DNA of 64,000 nucleotides from Eutrigla gurnardus (Eukaryota > Chordata > Actinopteri > Perciformes > Triglidae), in assembly GCA_963514095.1 (NCBI GenBank), contig OY741283.1:2730542-2794541 (forward strand), in the 5' to 3' direction. How positions within the stretch are numbered: the first letter of the stretch is position 1; every line of letters starts with the position of its first letter. The position numbers and the translations under genes were made by a program. The notes below the pieces were generated by a model that was not told where the DNA came from, did not search any database, and saw only the letters and a program-made list of their open reading frames with translations. Of the stretch, positions 29,943 to 40,787 are shown piece by piece.

Positions 29943-32900
29943 TTATATGAAGGCGCCACCAGGCATACCCAGGAAGTTGGGCGCCATGGGACGGGGCGCC
30001 GTGGAGCCGCTCCAGTGCACCTTCATGTGGTGCCGCAGGTTGGACCGGGACGAGAAGCGCTTGTCACACTGCTGGCAGGAGAAGGGCTTCTCCTTGGTGT
30101 GGATGCGGCGGTGGCAGATGAGTTGGGTGGACACGCGGAAGGACTTGCCGCAGTCGGGGCACTGGTAGCGCTTGGGCTCGGTGTGGATCCGACGGTGGTT
30201 CTTGAGGGACATCAGGTTTGGGAACTCCTTCTGGCAGGAGTTGCAGAAGTAGGTCCCGGTCTTGTGGCTGTTCTTGTGGTTGAGCAGGGAGCTGGCGTGG
30301 CGGTAAGACCGCCCACACTGGTCGCACACATGGGACTTGAGGACCTCACTGTGGCCACCACGGCTGCGGGCTTTGGCCACTGTGCTTGGGTTGAGTCCTT
30401 GCTCTTGCATCAAAGTGAGGTCCAGACCTGACCCCCAGCCCAGCTCCTGGGAGCCTCCGGGTCGGGGCTGCTGGGGCCTGGGCTGGTGGGGCTGTGGCGT
30501 TTGGCCGTGGGTGATCTCCATGTGGAGCCTGAAGCTGGCCTGTGTAGGAAAGGCTCGCTGGCAGGACCGGCAGGTCAGCTCCCGCTGCTTCTGGTGGACG
30601 CGGCGGTGGTTGTAGAGCTGGGAGGAAACGCGGAAGGTCTTTCCGCAGTCGTGGCAACGGTGGCGCCGCGTCTCTGAGTGGATACGGCGGTGGTTCTTCA
30701 GGGCGAGCAGGTTGGAGTAGGTCTTGAGGCACACGGCACAGTGGTAGATGCCGACAGTGTGGGTGTTTTTGTGGTTGAGGAGGGAGCTGGCGTGGCGGTA
30801 GGAGCGGCCGCATTGATCACATCTGTGCAGAGACAAACAGGGAACAACAAGGGGGCGGGGCCAAAGGAGAGAAAGGGGGAGATTAGTAACGGAAAATGGT
30901 AGTTTTCTTTCACTCTTATCCAAGTTAATCTCACTTATTGGTTACCACTTTTTCTTTAGAATTATTGAGATATTCCAACTACTCAACATCCAAGAAGTTG
31001 TACATACAGGTATATGATCTGAAATCCGGCTTAAAGCTTTCAAAGATGACTACTACAAAGTGGTGTACCATTTAAAGTTATGATTTCTACAGAGGTCATA
31101 GGGGAGAGGACTGCCGGTGGGGGAGGGAGGGACATGGGGGAACTATGGACAAACAACTGGGATTCATGCGGAGGACTGGGAGGTATCTGCTGCTCCCTGC
31201 ACTGCACAACAAGCTTCAAACTGATTCTTTTGCATGTGGAAACAATTTCAAAGACCTTCTGTCACAGCCTTCGTTAAAGTTTGGGTAAAGTCTGAATGTA
31301 AAGATGAAAGATCAAACATGCCCAAAACCTCCACCATGTCAGACTATAGTGGTAGCAAAGAATAATAACCACAAGACATGTGCAGTGCAGCTCGCTCAAA
31401 ATACTTCCTAATCTTTCCTATGATTTCAGATTGCCAAGACATCAAAATGCAAAAGCCCTATCACATGTTCTCGTCTAATAACTGGCCTGCATCATGAAAA
31501 CAAACACAAACAAATAAAGACTACAATCAAAAGCATAACACGGGCAAGGAACAAACATCAGTGCTTTAAATTTAGCTAATATGCTACACACAAAATACTG
31601 AACTCTGTGTCAAAGTTTGCTAAGAAAACAAAGCATGAAAACAATACATCTAAACATGTAGGCAGCCTAAAAAAAGCTAAAATGTGTGAAATATGCTAAC
31701 TGAAAGCAAACAGGGTTGACTTATCTGGTCTCTCTCCACTAATTCAATTTGTCCAAACTTCAGAAAAATCCGAATTCCGGCACGCGTATGGTCCCAAGGA
31801 AGCCGGATTGGAGATCATATACCTGTAATAGACACGTAGAGACCTAAATTTATCTTCACTATTTTTTTTCAACTTCGAAGAATCACAAACAACTGACAAG
31901 AACTCACGTGTACCGACACTCTTCGCCCTCTCCCGGGGGTGCAGTGGCCTTCCTCCTGACTTCCATGCCTACCTGGTTGTCCCCGCAGCGGTGTCTTGCT
32001 AGACCGGATCTCCCCTGGAAACTCTTCCCACAGGTGGGGCAGCCGAAGGGCGTAGCACCCTCCTCGTGGACCTTCTGGTGGTTTCGGAGGAACCTGGCGA
32101 GCCGGAAGGCCTTCCCACACGTGTGGCAGATGTGCTTCTTCCGCTGCGTGTGGATGCGCATGTGGTTGCGTAGCGCCATGTAGTTGGTGTACGGCTTGTC
32201 GCAGAAGTTGCACCGGAAGTTGCCCGTCTTGTGGGTGTGCTTGTGGTTTAGCAGGGAGCTTGCGTGTTTGTAGGCACAGCTGCACAAGTCACAGGCGTAG
32301 GGTCTCTCGTCAGAGTCCAGGTCCACAGAGCTCCTTTCCATGCTGACGTTGGTGGAGCTGTTGGTGGAGGAGGATGAAGGCAGGTGCTGGGCCGGGCAGT
32401 CGTGGGCTGCTAGTTCATCAGCCGTGGTAAAGCCTTCACAGCAGCCATCGCACTCAAAATCCATCTGGACCCCGGGGCCCTGTGGCCCTTTGCACAGGCC
32501 AGCCGTCGTGTGGGTAGCTAGCTGCCTCTGGGTGCGGAAGCCCTTGCCGCACTCTTGGCAGTTGTGCTTCTTCTGGGCAAAGTGGAGACGGAGATGGTTT
32601 TTCATCGCCAGCCTGTTGGGGTATGTGGAGTTGCAAACGTTGCAGTGGTACTCCCCAATTTTGTGAAGGTTCTTGTGATTGGCCAAGCTGCCTGCATGCC
32701 GGTAGGTCTTGCCACATTCTTCACAGGCGAAAGGCCGCCGGCCAGTTTCAGTGGGGTCAAACTTCTGGGGCCTGGAGGTTCCAGCTGAAGAGTAGGGCTT
32801 TTTGAACCCTTGGTGGCTGTATTTCATGCCCATTGTCTGGCCCTTTGATGACTCTCCTCTCATAGTCTGCATTTGAGATGGGCCAGGCTGCTGGAAACGG

Positions 32901-35885
32901 GAACCGTTGGGGCCAGTTCGAACAAGGCCTTTGGCTCGGTGCTCCTCATGGAGACGGAGGTGGTTGATCAGCTGCTTTTGGATTTTGAAAGCTTTGCCAC
33001 ATTCTTCACACTTGTGCCTGGAGCATGGATGGGCAGAGACGAAGAAAACACAATGGTATATCGGTAAATGTGTGCAACATATCTGGCAACAAATGGACTG
33101 CGGTAAAAATGGTGAATATCTACCCGAGATATTATGCTTAATCTTGTGGGCATCCACATCACACTCAAAAAACACAAATAATTACAAACTTGATTGTGAG
33201 CTTAATTTAGATTTCACCAAAATCAAAACATGCATGCTATAAATCTCCTCTTCTCCCATCTTTCAACAGCCATCTTTAAAACATCTGCCAAAATAACATA
33301 ACAGAATCATGAACCTACCTCTTCAGATCAAAGTGGGTCCTTTGGTGATTCTTCAGAGCCAGCAGATTGTAGTAGCGTTTCTGACACACCAAACAGCGGA
33401 ACACACCCGTCTTATGGGACTTCTTGTGGTTAAGGAGTGAGCACGGGTGTCTGTATCCTCGTCCACATTGGTCACACTTGTGGGGCTTGTCACTTTGGTC
33501 AACCATAGGCCTACGTCCATCGCCACCATGATCACGGCTTCCTCCGGCAACCCCACCACCAACACCATCGCCTCCAGACATCCCTTTGGCTCCATTCAGG
33601 CCCTGTTTGCTCAATGAACTAGCCCGATTCTTGCCAGGGCACAGGTGGGTGATAAGGTGGTGGCGGTCAGCAAAAAACATGCCACAGTCAACACAGATGT
33701 GGTTGCGTCCGTCCATCTTGTCATTGCCATTGGCTGAGCTGCCTACAATACTCTGTTGCTGGCCGTCTGGCCTTTGGGGACCATGGACTAACTGGTGATT
33801 TAGGAGGTCCTGTTTCCTGGAGAAGCTCTGGCCACAGGTGGAGCAAATCATCCTCCAGTCCTGGTCCAGGCTAGAAGGTCCTGGCCCTGTTGGGTTATTG
33901 GCGTGGCTACGCAGGTGGCTCCTGAGGGCTCTAAGACTGGCGTAGTGATTGCCGCATACCGAACACTGATACACTTCTCCATCATCCTCGTTGTCTTTGT
34001 CGTTGCTGCCCATCCTCTTGCCTCCGCTCTGGGAGTATTGGCGTTGGCTGCTGCCTTGTTTCAGGCTGCTGGAGCTCCCGGTGGGCAGCGAGGTTCCACT
34101 GGAGCTATGGTAGTTCATGTTTCCCATGAAACCGTTGGACATGCTGCTCTGCTGCTGTTGAGGCTGCTGCCCACGACGGGGACAAAGGTGCGACTTGATG
34201 CCAGATACATCTCCGTACATCTCACCGCAGTCGGCACACACATGTCTGTCGGCCTGGCGGTGAGCAGAGTTGCTCTGGGAAAGTGAGCTGCCATCAAAAC
34301 GATCGTGGAACTCCAGAGAGTCTAGCCCACTGCTATGGCCACCATCTGGTACAAAGTGGGCAGCATCGCCTAGATTTCCCGGCAGTGAAATCGGAGTGGT
34401 GGCACCACTTCCCTCCTGGACGTAGCTCTGCTGGGAGTCCAGGGTTAGCGGCTCGGGGGATAGCCAGTCATTGCTGTCGTTAATAGGCTGGTTGGAGGTG
34501 CGGCCTTTGTGACTTCGTAGGTGGCTGTGCAACGCTGCCAGGTGAGGGTACTGCTTACAGCAGATAGTGCACTGGTAGTGGCCTGTCTGATGGCAGCGTT
34601 TGTGGTTGACCAGGCTTCCTGCATGCCGGTAGCTTTTGCCACACTCCCCACACTTGAAACGCCGCTCTCCATCATCTGGAGAATTGGCCTGGGGCACCCG
34701 GCCTCCGGAGGGAGAAGACACAGAGCCCTGTGAACCAGAGCTCAGTGTGTCCGAGTTGAGGATGGAGCTGTCCTGGCCATGGGAGGCAGGGTGGGGATCG
34801 TGGGTCAGATAGTGGACTTTCAAGGTCTCCAGATCTGGGTGTCCTGCGCCACAGTATGCGCATGTGTAGATGGGATTGTTGACTGGAGGGCCCATTATGG
34901 GGTCATAGGGACCTCTTTTGTCACTGGGCAAGGGTGGCAGGGGCAGGGGGTCCCCCAGAGCAGGGGTGTACGCCGGGGACCGAACCGCACTCAGGTTGTG
35001 GGCCATGATGCCTGGGAAACTGCGCGGCAGGCCGAGGGAGGGCGAGGCGGCGTTGTGCAGCAGGATGTGCTCCTGAAAGTCTGTTTTAGTCGGCAATGCT
35101 ATCTGGCACAGGTGGCAGAAACACGAGGCAGTGTCGTCGCTCTGGGAGGACTGGGCGCCACTGCTGCGCTCCGAGCCATGGAGGCTGCTGCTGCTGCTCA
35201 CCATGGAGGCCCCAGGGGTCTTGAACTTCGAGTGAGTTCTCTCGTGGCTGTTTAGGGCAGCCAGGTTGCTAAATTGTTTAAAACACACAGAGCACTTAAA
35301 AGTTCCTTGCTGGTGACACTTCTTATGGTTCACCAGGCTACCGTGGTGCCGGTAGGTGCGGTCACACTGATCACACTTGAATGGTCTGTCCCAAGCGTCG
35401 TCTGATTCAGGGGACCCTTTTTTTCCGTGGTGTTCGTCTGTCTCGTGGCCTTGTAGGACGCTATGTCCAATACCACTATTATTCAAATGAGAGCGCCCAA
35501 ACCCGTCTGAGAGGTCTTGGGCGAGACCGTAGTCCCTTTCGTCGTGGCCCGCCTCTTCGTGTACTTCTTCGCTCTCTTCTTCTGTGTGTGCGCTGCTGGG
35601 GGACAATGTATGGATACGCAGGTGGTTCTTCAACGCGACTGCGTTGGGCAGGGTTCGGGTGCAGACAGGACACTGGAACGAGCCCACCTCGTGAGACTTC
35701 TTGTGATTTGCTAGGCTAGCTGCGTGCTTGTAAATTCTGCCACACTGTTCACATTCAAATCGTCCGTTCTCTTCTTGCTGATAATGTGCTTTCATATGCT
35801 CTAGAAGACTTGGAGTACTCGGACAAACCATATCACACTCTTTACAGGGGTATCCCTTGGCTCGACTCATATCATGCATTGCCAT
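29943..35885 (-). CDS. znf646: ZNF646-like C2H2 zinc-finger protein (3 coding exons, 1518 aa)
   Basis: Probable nuclear DNA-binding transcription factor. Minus-strand exons are 33319-35885, 31908-33017 and 29943-30822; GT-AG borders and phases (2, 2) agree and the total is 4557 nt. The start MAMHDMSRAKGYPC is at 35885; another in-frame Met is at codon 3. I count about 32 C2H2-type units, mostly in pairs of the form YRHASSLLNHK followed by a spaced CxxC partner (for example CDQCGRGYRHPCSLLNHKK). Ser/Gly/Gln-rich linkers separate them in exon 1, and two degenerate fingers end in HLC. No KRAB, SCAN or BTB domain is visible. Paired YRH-type fingers, size (human ZNF646 is about 1.8 kb codons) and proximity to stx1b, as in human 16p11.2, point to ZNF646. 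The mammalian gene has most of its fingers in one large exon, so the exon structure here differs. Confidence 0.8.
30823..31907 (-). other. intron 2 of the ZNF646-like gene
   Basis: Donor GTGAGT at 31902-31907 and acceptor TCTCTGCACAG at 30823. Contains no repeat array and no recognised exon; AT-rich unique-looking sequence. Confidence 0.85.
33018..33318 (-). other. intron 1 of the ZNF646-like gene
   Basis: Donor GTAGGT at 33313-33318, acceptor CCATGCTCCAG ending at 33018. 301 bp, no other feature seen. Confidence 0.88.
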
Positions 35886-38270
35886 AGTACTCTAGAGCGA
35901 ATCGGTCGGAGGGAGTCACGGTTCACACAACAGCAATGAACAGTGATGTGAGGGAGGAGGAGGAGGAAACAGCAGTGCTTAGCTCTTCAGCTGAGGGCGG
36001 CGGCCGTTTTCTCCCAGGTGCAGGTCCAGCCAATCAGGGGCCCACCGTGGGAGGTGGTGGGCCTGCGGGGGTCACACCGGCCAATGAGGAATCACTGTGG
36101 ACACAAGGACAAACAAAAGGGTTACTTCAAGAGCAACTTAACGTCCTGCATTAAGAAATAAGATACCACTGAGTTAAACTCATTCGAGCTTAATATCCTC
36201 AAACTGTCATGTATAAAAGATCATTGAACAACATTGATGATGAATACGTTTGGCAATTTAATATATTAGCTTGGAATAAAGTGCTCACAAGGTGCTGGTT
36301 ACTTCCTGAAGCCCCCCACAACGTGGGAGTTATAGACCAAGTGGGCCAGATAGTCAAACTCAAGGAGGTAATGACCCGGTGGTCTTTAGTTCTGAAAGTT
36401 CTACATTTCAAAGCCTGTACTTCTACACATTGACTCGAGTAAAGAAGTTGAATCAGTCTTTTTGAACACAAGTATGTGTCCTTCTGCTGGAGTAGAGAAT
36501 ATCTGTATTTTGACACCTCAGGTTAGAACACAGAAAAGCAGAAACCCCTGACTTTTTAAGGAGCAGGAAACCGTGAATGTTTGGATACCGGGTCCTCGTG
36601 TACTCGTAATACTCTGATCAACGACACCACAGCAGCAGTGTGGCGTTCACCAGTCAGTAATCAGATCAACGCCTGCTTAAAGTGAGTCCACATCTGGGAC
36701 AGTTTTAACAGGCTAATCTGTAATCTGTACAGATTAACAGCAGTTTATCTGAACTCCGTTACAAACACTCTCAAGTCACGTTCAAGGACTCTTCAATGAC
36801 CAGTTTAGGATTCAGTTCTGACCAGCGTCACATTTCATCCAAGTGATGAATCCAGAGTCACGAGATACAGGAATAATCCTCCATAAATCCAAAATCTATA
36901 AAATCGTAGACTTGTTTTAACTGAACAGGAGAGAACATCAGCATCACAACATCCAGACATGGTCATCACACATCTCAGAACCGAGTCCTGTAGGAAACCA
37001 CCAAATCAGAAATCATCCATTACAAATGGTTAAGAGACGTTCAGTGATCAGGACAGGATTACTTAATCTGACTAGTGTGAGCTACTATTGTAGACCATTG
37101 GGGGACCACAGACAGTCTCTGGTTTCTCCACATAGTCTGGTCTGGTCTCTGGACTAATGTGAGCTACTATCTAGACCTCTGGTGGGGGACAGACAGTCTC
37201 AGTCAGTTATCGATAACGTATTGCATATAGCTTATTCATTGTAAATATGAAGTATCTTAATTAACTTGTAGAAGCAGAAGAGTGTAATTTATTATTCATA
37301 TAAGTGAGCGTTGCTGCTGGATATTAAATGAGAATATACATTTAAGTGTTACATGATGCTGCAGCCTGAATAACACTGACCACAATATTCAATATAATAA
37401 ATCTACTTAACAGTCACAGCAGAACAATCATGTTTGATCCACATGGTCGTTAAAAGAACACTGATGGGTGATCGATTGATGAATTAATTGATTAATAATA
37501 ACGTTAATTAAAGTGTAATGTGAGGATCTGATTATGTTTAAAGATATGAGAAGATGTAATTTTGGGGTCTAAATTAATAATACTTAGATTTATGTTATTA
37601 TTTACTTGGGACTGTAGGAAAGAATAATAATATTTAACAAATCAAGAAGAAAGTTAATCAATGTCAATAACTGAGTCTCTCCCTATTTTATCCTAGCTTG
37701 GCACAGGAAGCAGGTGGGAAACCAGCATCTGGGACTGAATCAAGACCAGCATCCACACAAACATCAAGACCAGCATCCACACAAACATCAAGACCAGCAT
37801 CCACATAAACATCAAGACCATCATCCACACCAGCATCCATACAAACATTAAGACCAGCAACAAGACCAGTCTTTCACTATTTTATGACATTTTACTAAAC
37901 TAATACATTAGTTGAGGTTCAGTTAACTGATGACGAGAGAATTATACAATCTTTATAGTAATGATTATAATTATCTGTTAAAGACTGTATTATGACATTC
38001 TTGATGCGAAAAGCATAAATATACATTTGCATAGAAGACAATATAAACAAATAATTAGTAGTCACGTGGTGTTTTCATAATCACGACGTGTATTTGATAT
38101 TATATTTATATATAATATGTATTATTATTGTTGTTGATTCAAATTTGGAGAGTTTTCCGTTACTTTAACGTCAGTGTGATTAAACTGAAGTTAATGATCA
38201 ATAATCCGCCAGATCGACTCGTGACGCGTCTCATTCATTGTGAATCGGAGCAGCAGCCAATCAAAACTTC
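35886..38270 (-). other. 5' UTR and intron region of the ZNF646-like gene
   Basis: Between the start codon and the CpG promoter region. An acceptor-like CGCTCTAG precedes the ATG by about 10 nt, so the start codon probably lies in exon 2 of the transcript. A minisatellite of CAAGACCAGCATCCACACAA units is at 37738-37870. No other coding signal. Confidence 0.5.
37738..37870. repeat. 24-bp minisatellite (CAAGACCAGCATCCACACAA)
   Basis: About five imperfect units in the presumed first intron of the ZNF646-like gene. Confidence 0.85.
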
Positions 38271-38279
38271 ACATAGTGT

Positions 38280-39660
38280 AAACAAACCGGATCAAACTGC
38301 GCTTTAATCCCGAGCACGGCAGGACCGTCCCGGGTCTGGGGGTCTCCCGGAGTCCCGGGATGGCTCCGCTTGTTTTTTAGGGTTTTTTTGGGGGGGGGGG
38401 GGGGGGGGGGGCTCGGAGTCGACCAGCAGTCTTCACCGCTCCAGATCCCCCGTCTGGTTAACTAACGTTTACGGTCCCGAATCACCGCACATTTACCGGA
38501 GAAACACGACGGGGGAGGGGGGGGGCTCCTTGACCTTGGCCCCGTCTCCTCTCGGTCCGGTTCAGCCCCGGCGTCAATATACCGGGACAAAAGCGGGGCA
38601 TCGTCCCCGACACACGGCCGACATTTGCATCGGCCGACTCCCCCGTATTTAACCGGGGGAGTGACGCCTCTAACCCGGCCGAGGAGAAGAGCCAGAAGGG
38701 AGGGGGGGAGGGGTTGACGGTGTAAAAGCGCCCGTCGTTGGCGGTGTGTCTACGGCTTGTTGCTCCGGCAGCGCGGGGACGCAGACCAGCAGCCCTCAGC
38801 CCGCTTCCACCGAGACCCCGTCTCCATCGTAAAATGGCTTTCGAGCAGCGAGCCATTTTCCCCATGCTAACGCGCTAGCATCTCCTCTTTAGCCCCACAC
38901 ACAGCCCGCTTGCCCGCTGAATGCAGCCAACGGCCGCGGGGACGTTTAGCTATCCAAGAAATAAAAACACAACACCGGTCACACTGTTGGTTTTTAGGAC
39001 TTCATTAAAAATGGCATTTTATCGGAGCGGAGGTGAAAAGACAGTGAATATACACGGCCGTAGCTAACGTTAGCATCTAGCTAGTTAGCAACCCCCCGCG
39101 ATGAGAGAAAGGGGGGAAAACGGAAGTTCAAAACAACAAAATGGTAAACAGACGCAACAAACGGGCCGCACACGAAGCTGCGCGGGGTAGCGACACGGAC
39201 TCGGTTTATTTTTAGGTACGTGGAGCGCACAATAAGCGGAAACCGCCGCCGCTGCGTGAGCTCGTAGAGAGGTTAGCATTCGAGCTAACCCTGGGCTAGC
39301 CCGAAGCTACACAAAGATCTCGACAAACACCGCGGCCCCCATTGATGGAAAACGTCTTTCTGAGCCGCAGGTTTTCCCCGCTCCACACTTACCCCTCAAT
39401 CGGCCTCTGCGCCCGCACGGGGGGACGATGCACGGCGCGGGGATGCAACAAGGTGCTGGTTTCACGGATTCGGCATGGTTTATTTGGTCCTCCTCCGGTT
39501 CAAACACCGACTTTTGGTTCTTGGCTCTCTCCCCCCCCTCTCTCTCTCTCTCTACCGCCGCTTCGACAACATACTTCCTGCCGCTGCCGCTGCGCACCGC
39601 GCGGAACCGAGGCGCGCGGCGCGGCGCGTCATCATGCGCAGAATGGAACGTTCGGCCAGT
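38280..39660 (-). promoter_or_regulatory. znf646: CpG island, presumed promoter of the ZNF646-like gene
   Basis: CpG-dense GC-rich sequence of about 1.4 kb after a long AT-rich stretch, with no coding frame that looks real. It contains a run of 22 G at 38390-38411. Direction is inferred: the zinc-finger gene lies to the left on the minus strand, and thoc6 begins 1.1 kb to the right on the plus strand with its own short promoter, so the island could serve both. Confidence 0.6.
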
Positions 39661-39699
39661 TTGTTGTTTGGACGGAAACTCCGTCTCCCAGATTGTGTT

Positions 39700-40787
39700 A
39701 TTAACGCGCGTCTAGACGCAGATCAGAGACAAACACACAGACAGATAAAACCGAGCCGAACCGGGCCGAGCCGTGTTCATACATAACGTTTTTAGAGATT
39801 TTTCCTCTGATGAAAATAAGTCATCTTTATGAAAACGGTTAAATACTGATAATCTACAATTTATGTATTTTAAGTTTTCATTTCATGTATTCCTGTTTAC
39901 AAATATTAATGTTTTAATACCTCCTAGTTATTTTATTTCACAAATTATTATTATTATTTTTTTAACTTGTTCAGTTACATATTTCTACGTCCAGAAGTAA
40001 AAAAAAAAAAAAAAAAAAAAGTTATTTCTCTGGTTATTTGTAATATTTCCCTCTGAGATGGAGGAGGAGTTCAAAGTACCAGATATGGGAAATATCGAGT
40101 GAAGTACAAGTACCTCAGTATAGTACTGAAGTCCAGCATTGTAGTGTATGTTCTTTTTTAAAATAAAACAAATAAACGGTATTTACACATATTGAGGCAT
40201 GTTTGACTCCACCAGCAGGTGGCGCTGTAACGTGGAAACGAGCCTCGTCCAGTCGAGTCGTGTCAAATCCACCAATGAGAGCAGCCGTTACACGTTGGCG
40301 TGTTTTCAGCGAGGTGTGATGACATCACACTCCGAAGCTATTTTTCCGTTTCAGCAGTTTGACGTCGAGTTAACGAAAAAACACGTTTATCACCATGGAA
40401 ACCGACTAAAAACCATAAAACAACAACAGTAGACGGTGTTTAATTAATAAGCCTGTACGTGTGGTGGTCTGTGTGGTGCATATTAAGAGCAGCTGATTGT
40501 AATAATACTACTACTAATAATAATATTAAGATTAATAAATATAATCAATAAACAAATTGATCGTTGAACAGCCACAGTTCCGCTCTTTATTCCTCATTTC
40601 ATATTGTGACGGATAATGATTTCTTTGTCCTACAGATTAAAATAAAAACAGCCTGCTTGTTCGTGTACTACATGTCCCAGAATCCATTGCGTCAGCACCG
40701 ACGTCATCTTAGCTCGCCGGTGTTCGTCTCGTTCCCTCGTTATTGCGCTTTAATTCGCGTCTCTGTTCCCGGTAGCAGCTGTAAACA
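39700..40787. other. intergenic spacer between the ZNF646-like gene and thoc6
   Basis: AT-rich, with an A run of about 20 at 40001-40020 and a CTCF-like motif at 40212-40227. The thoc6 promoter should lie at about 40670-40787 (GTTCCCGGTAGCAGCTG just before the ATG); no TATA box seen. Confidence 0.5.
40212..40227 (+). promoter_or_regulatory. CTCF-like motif, stand-alone
   Basis: CCAGCAGGTGGCGCTG is a very close match to the vertebrate CTCF core. It lies 560 bp upstream of thoc6 and is not part of the dispersed repeat family. Confidence 0.55.
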
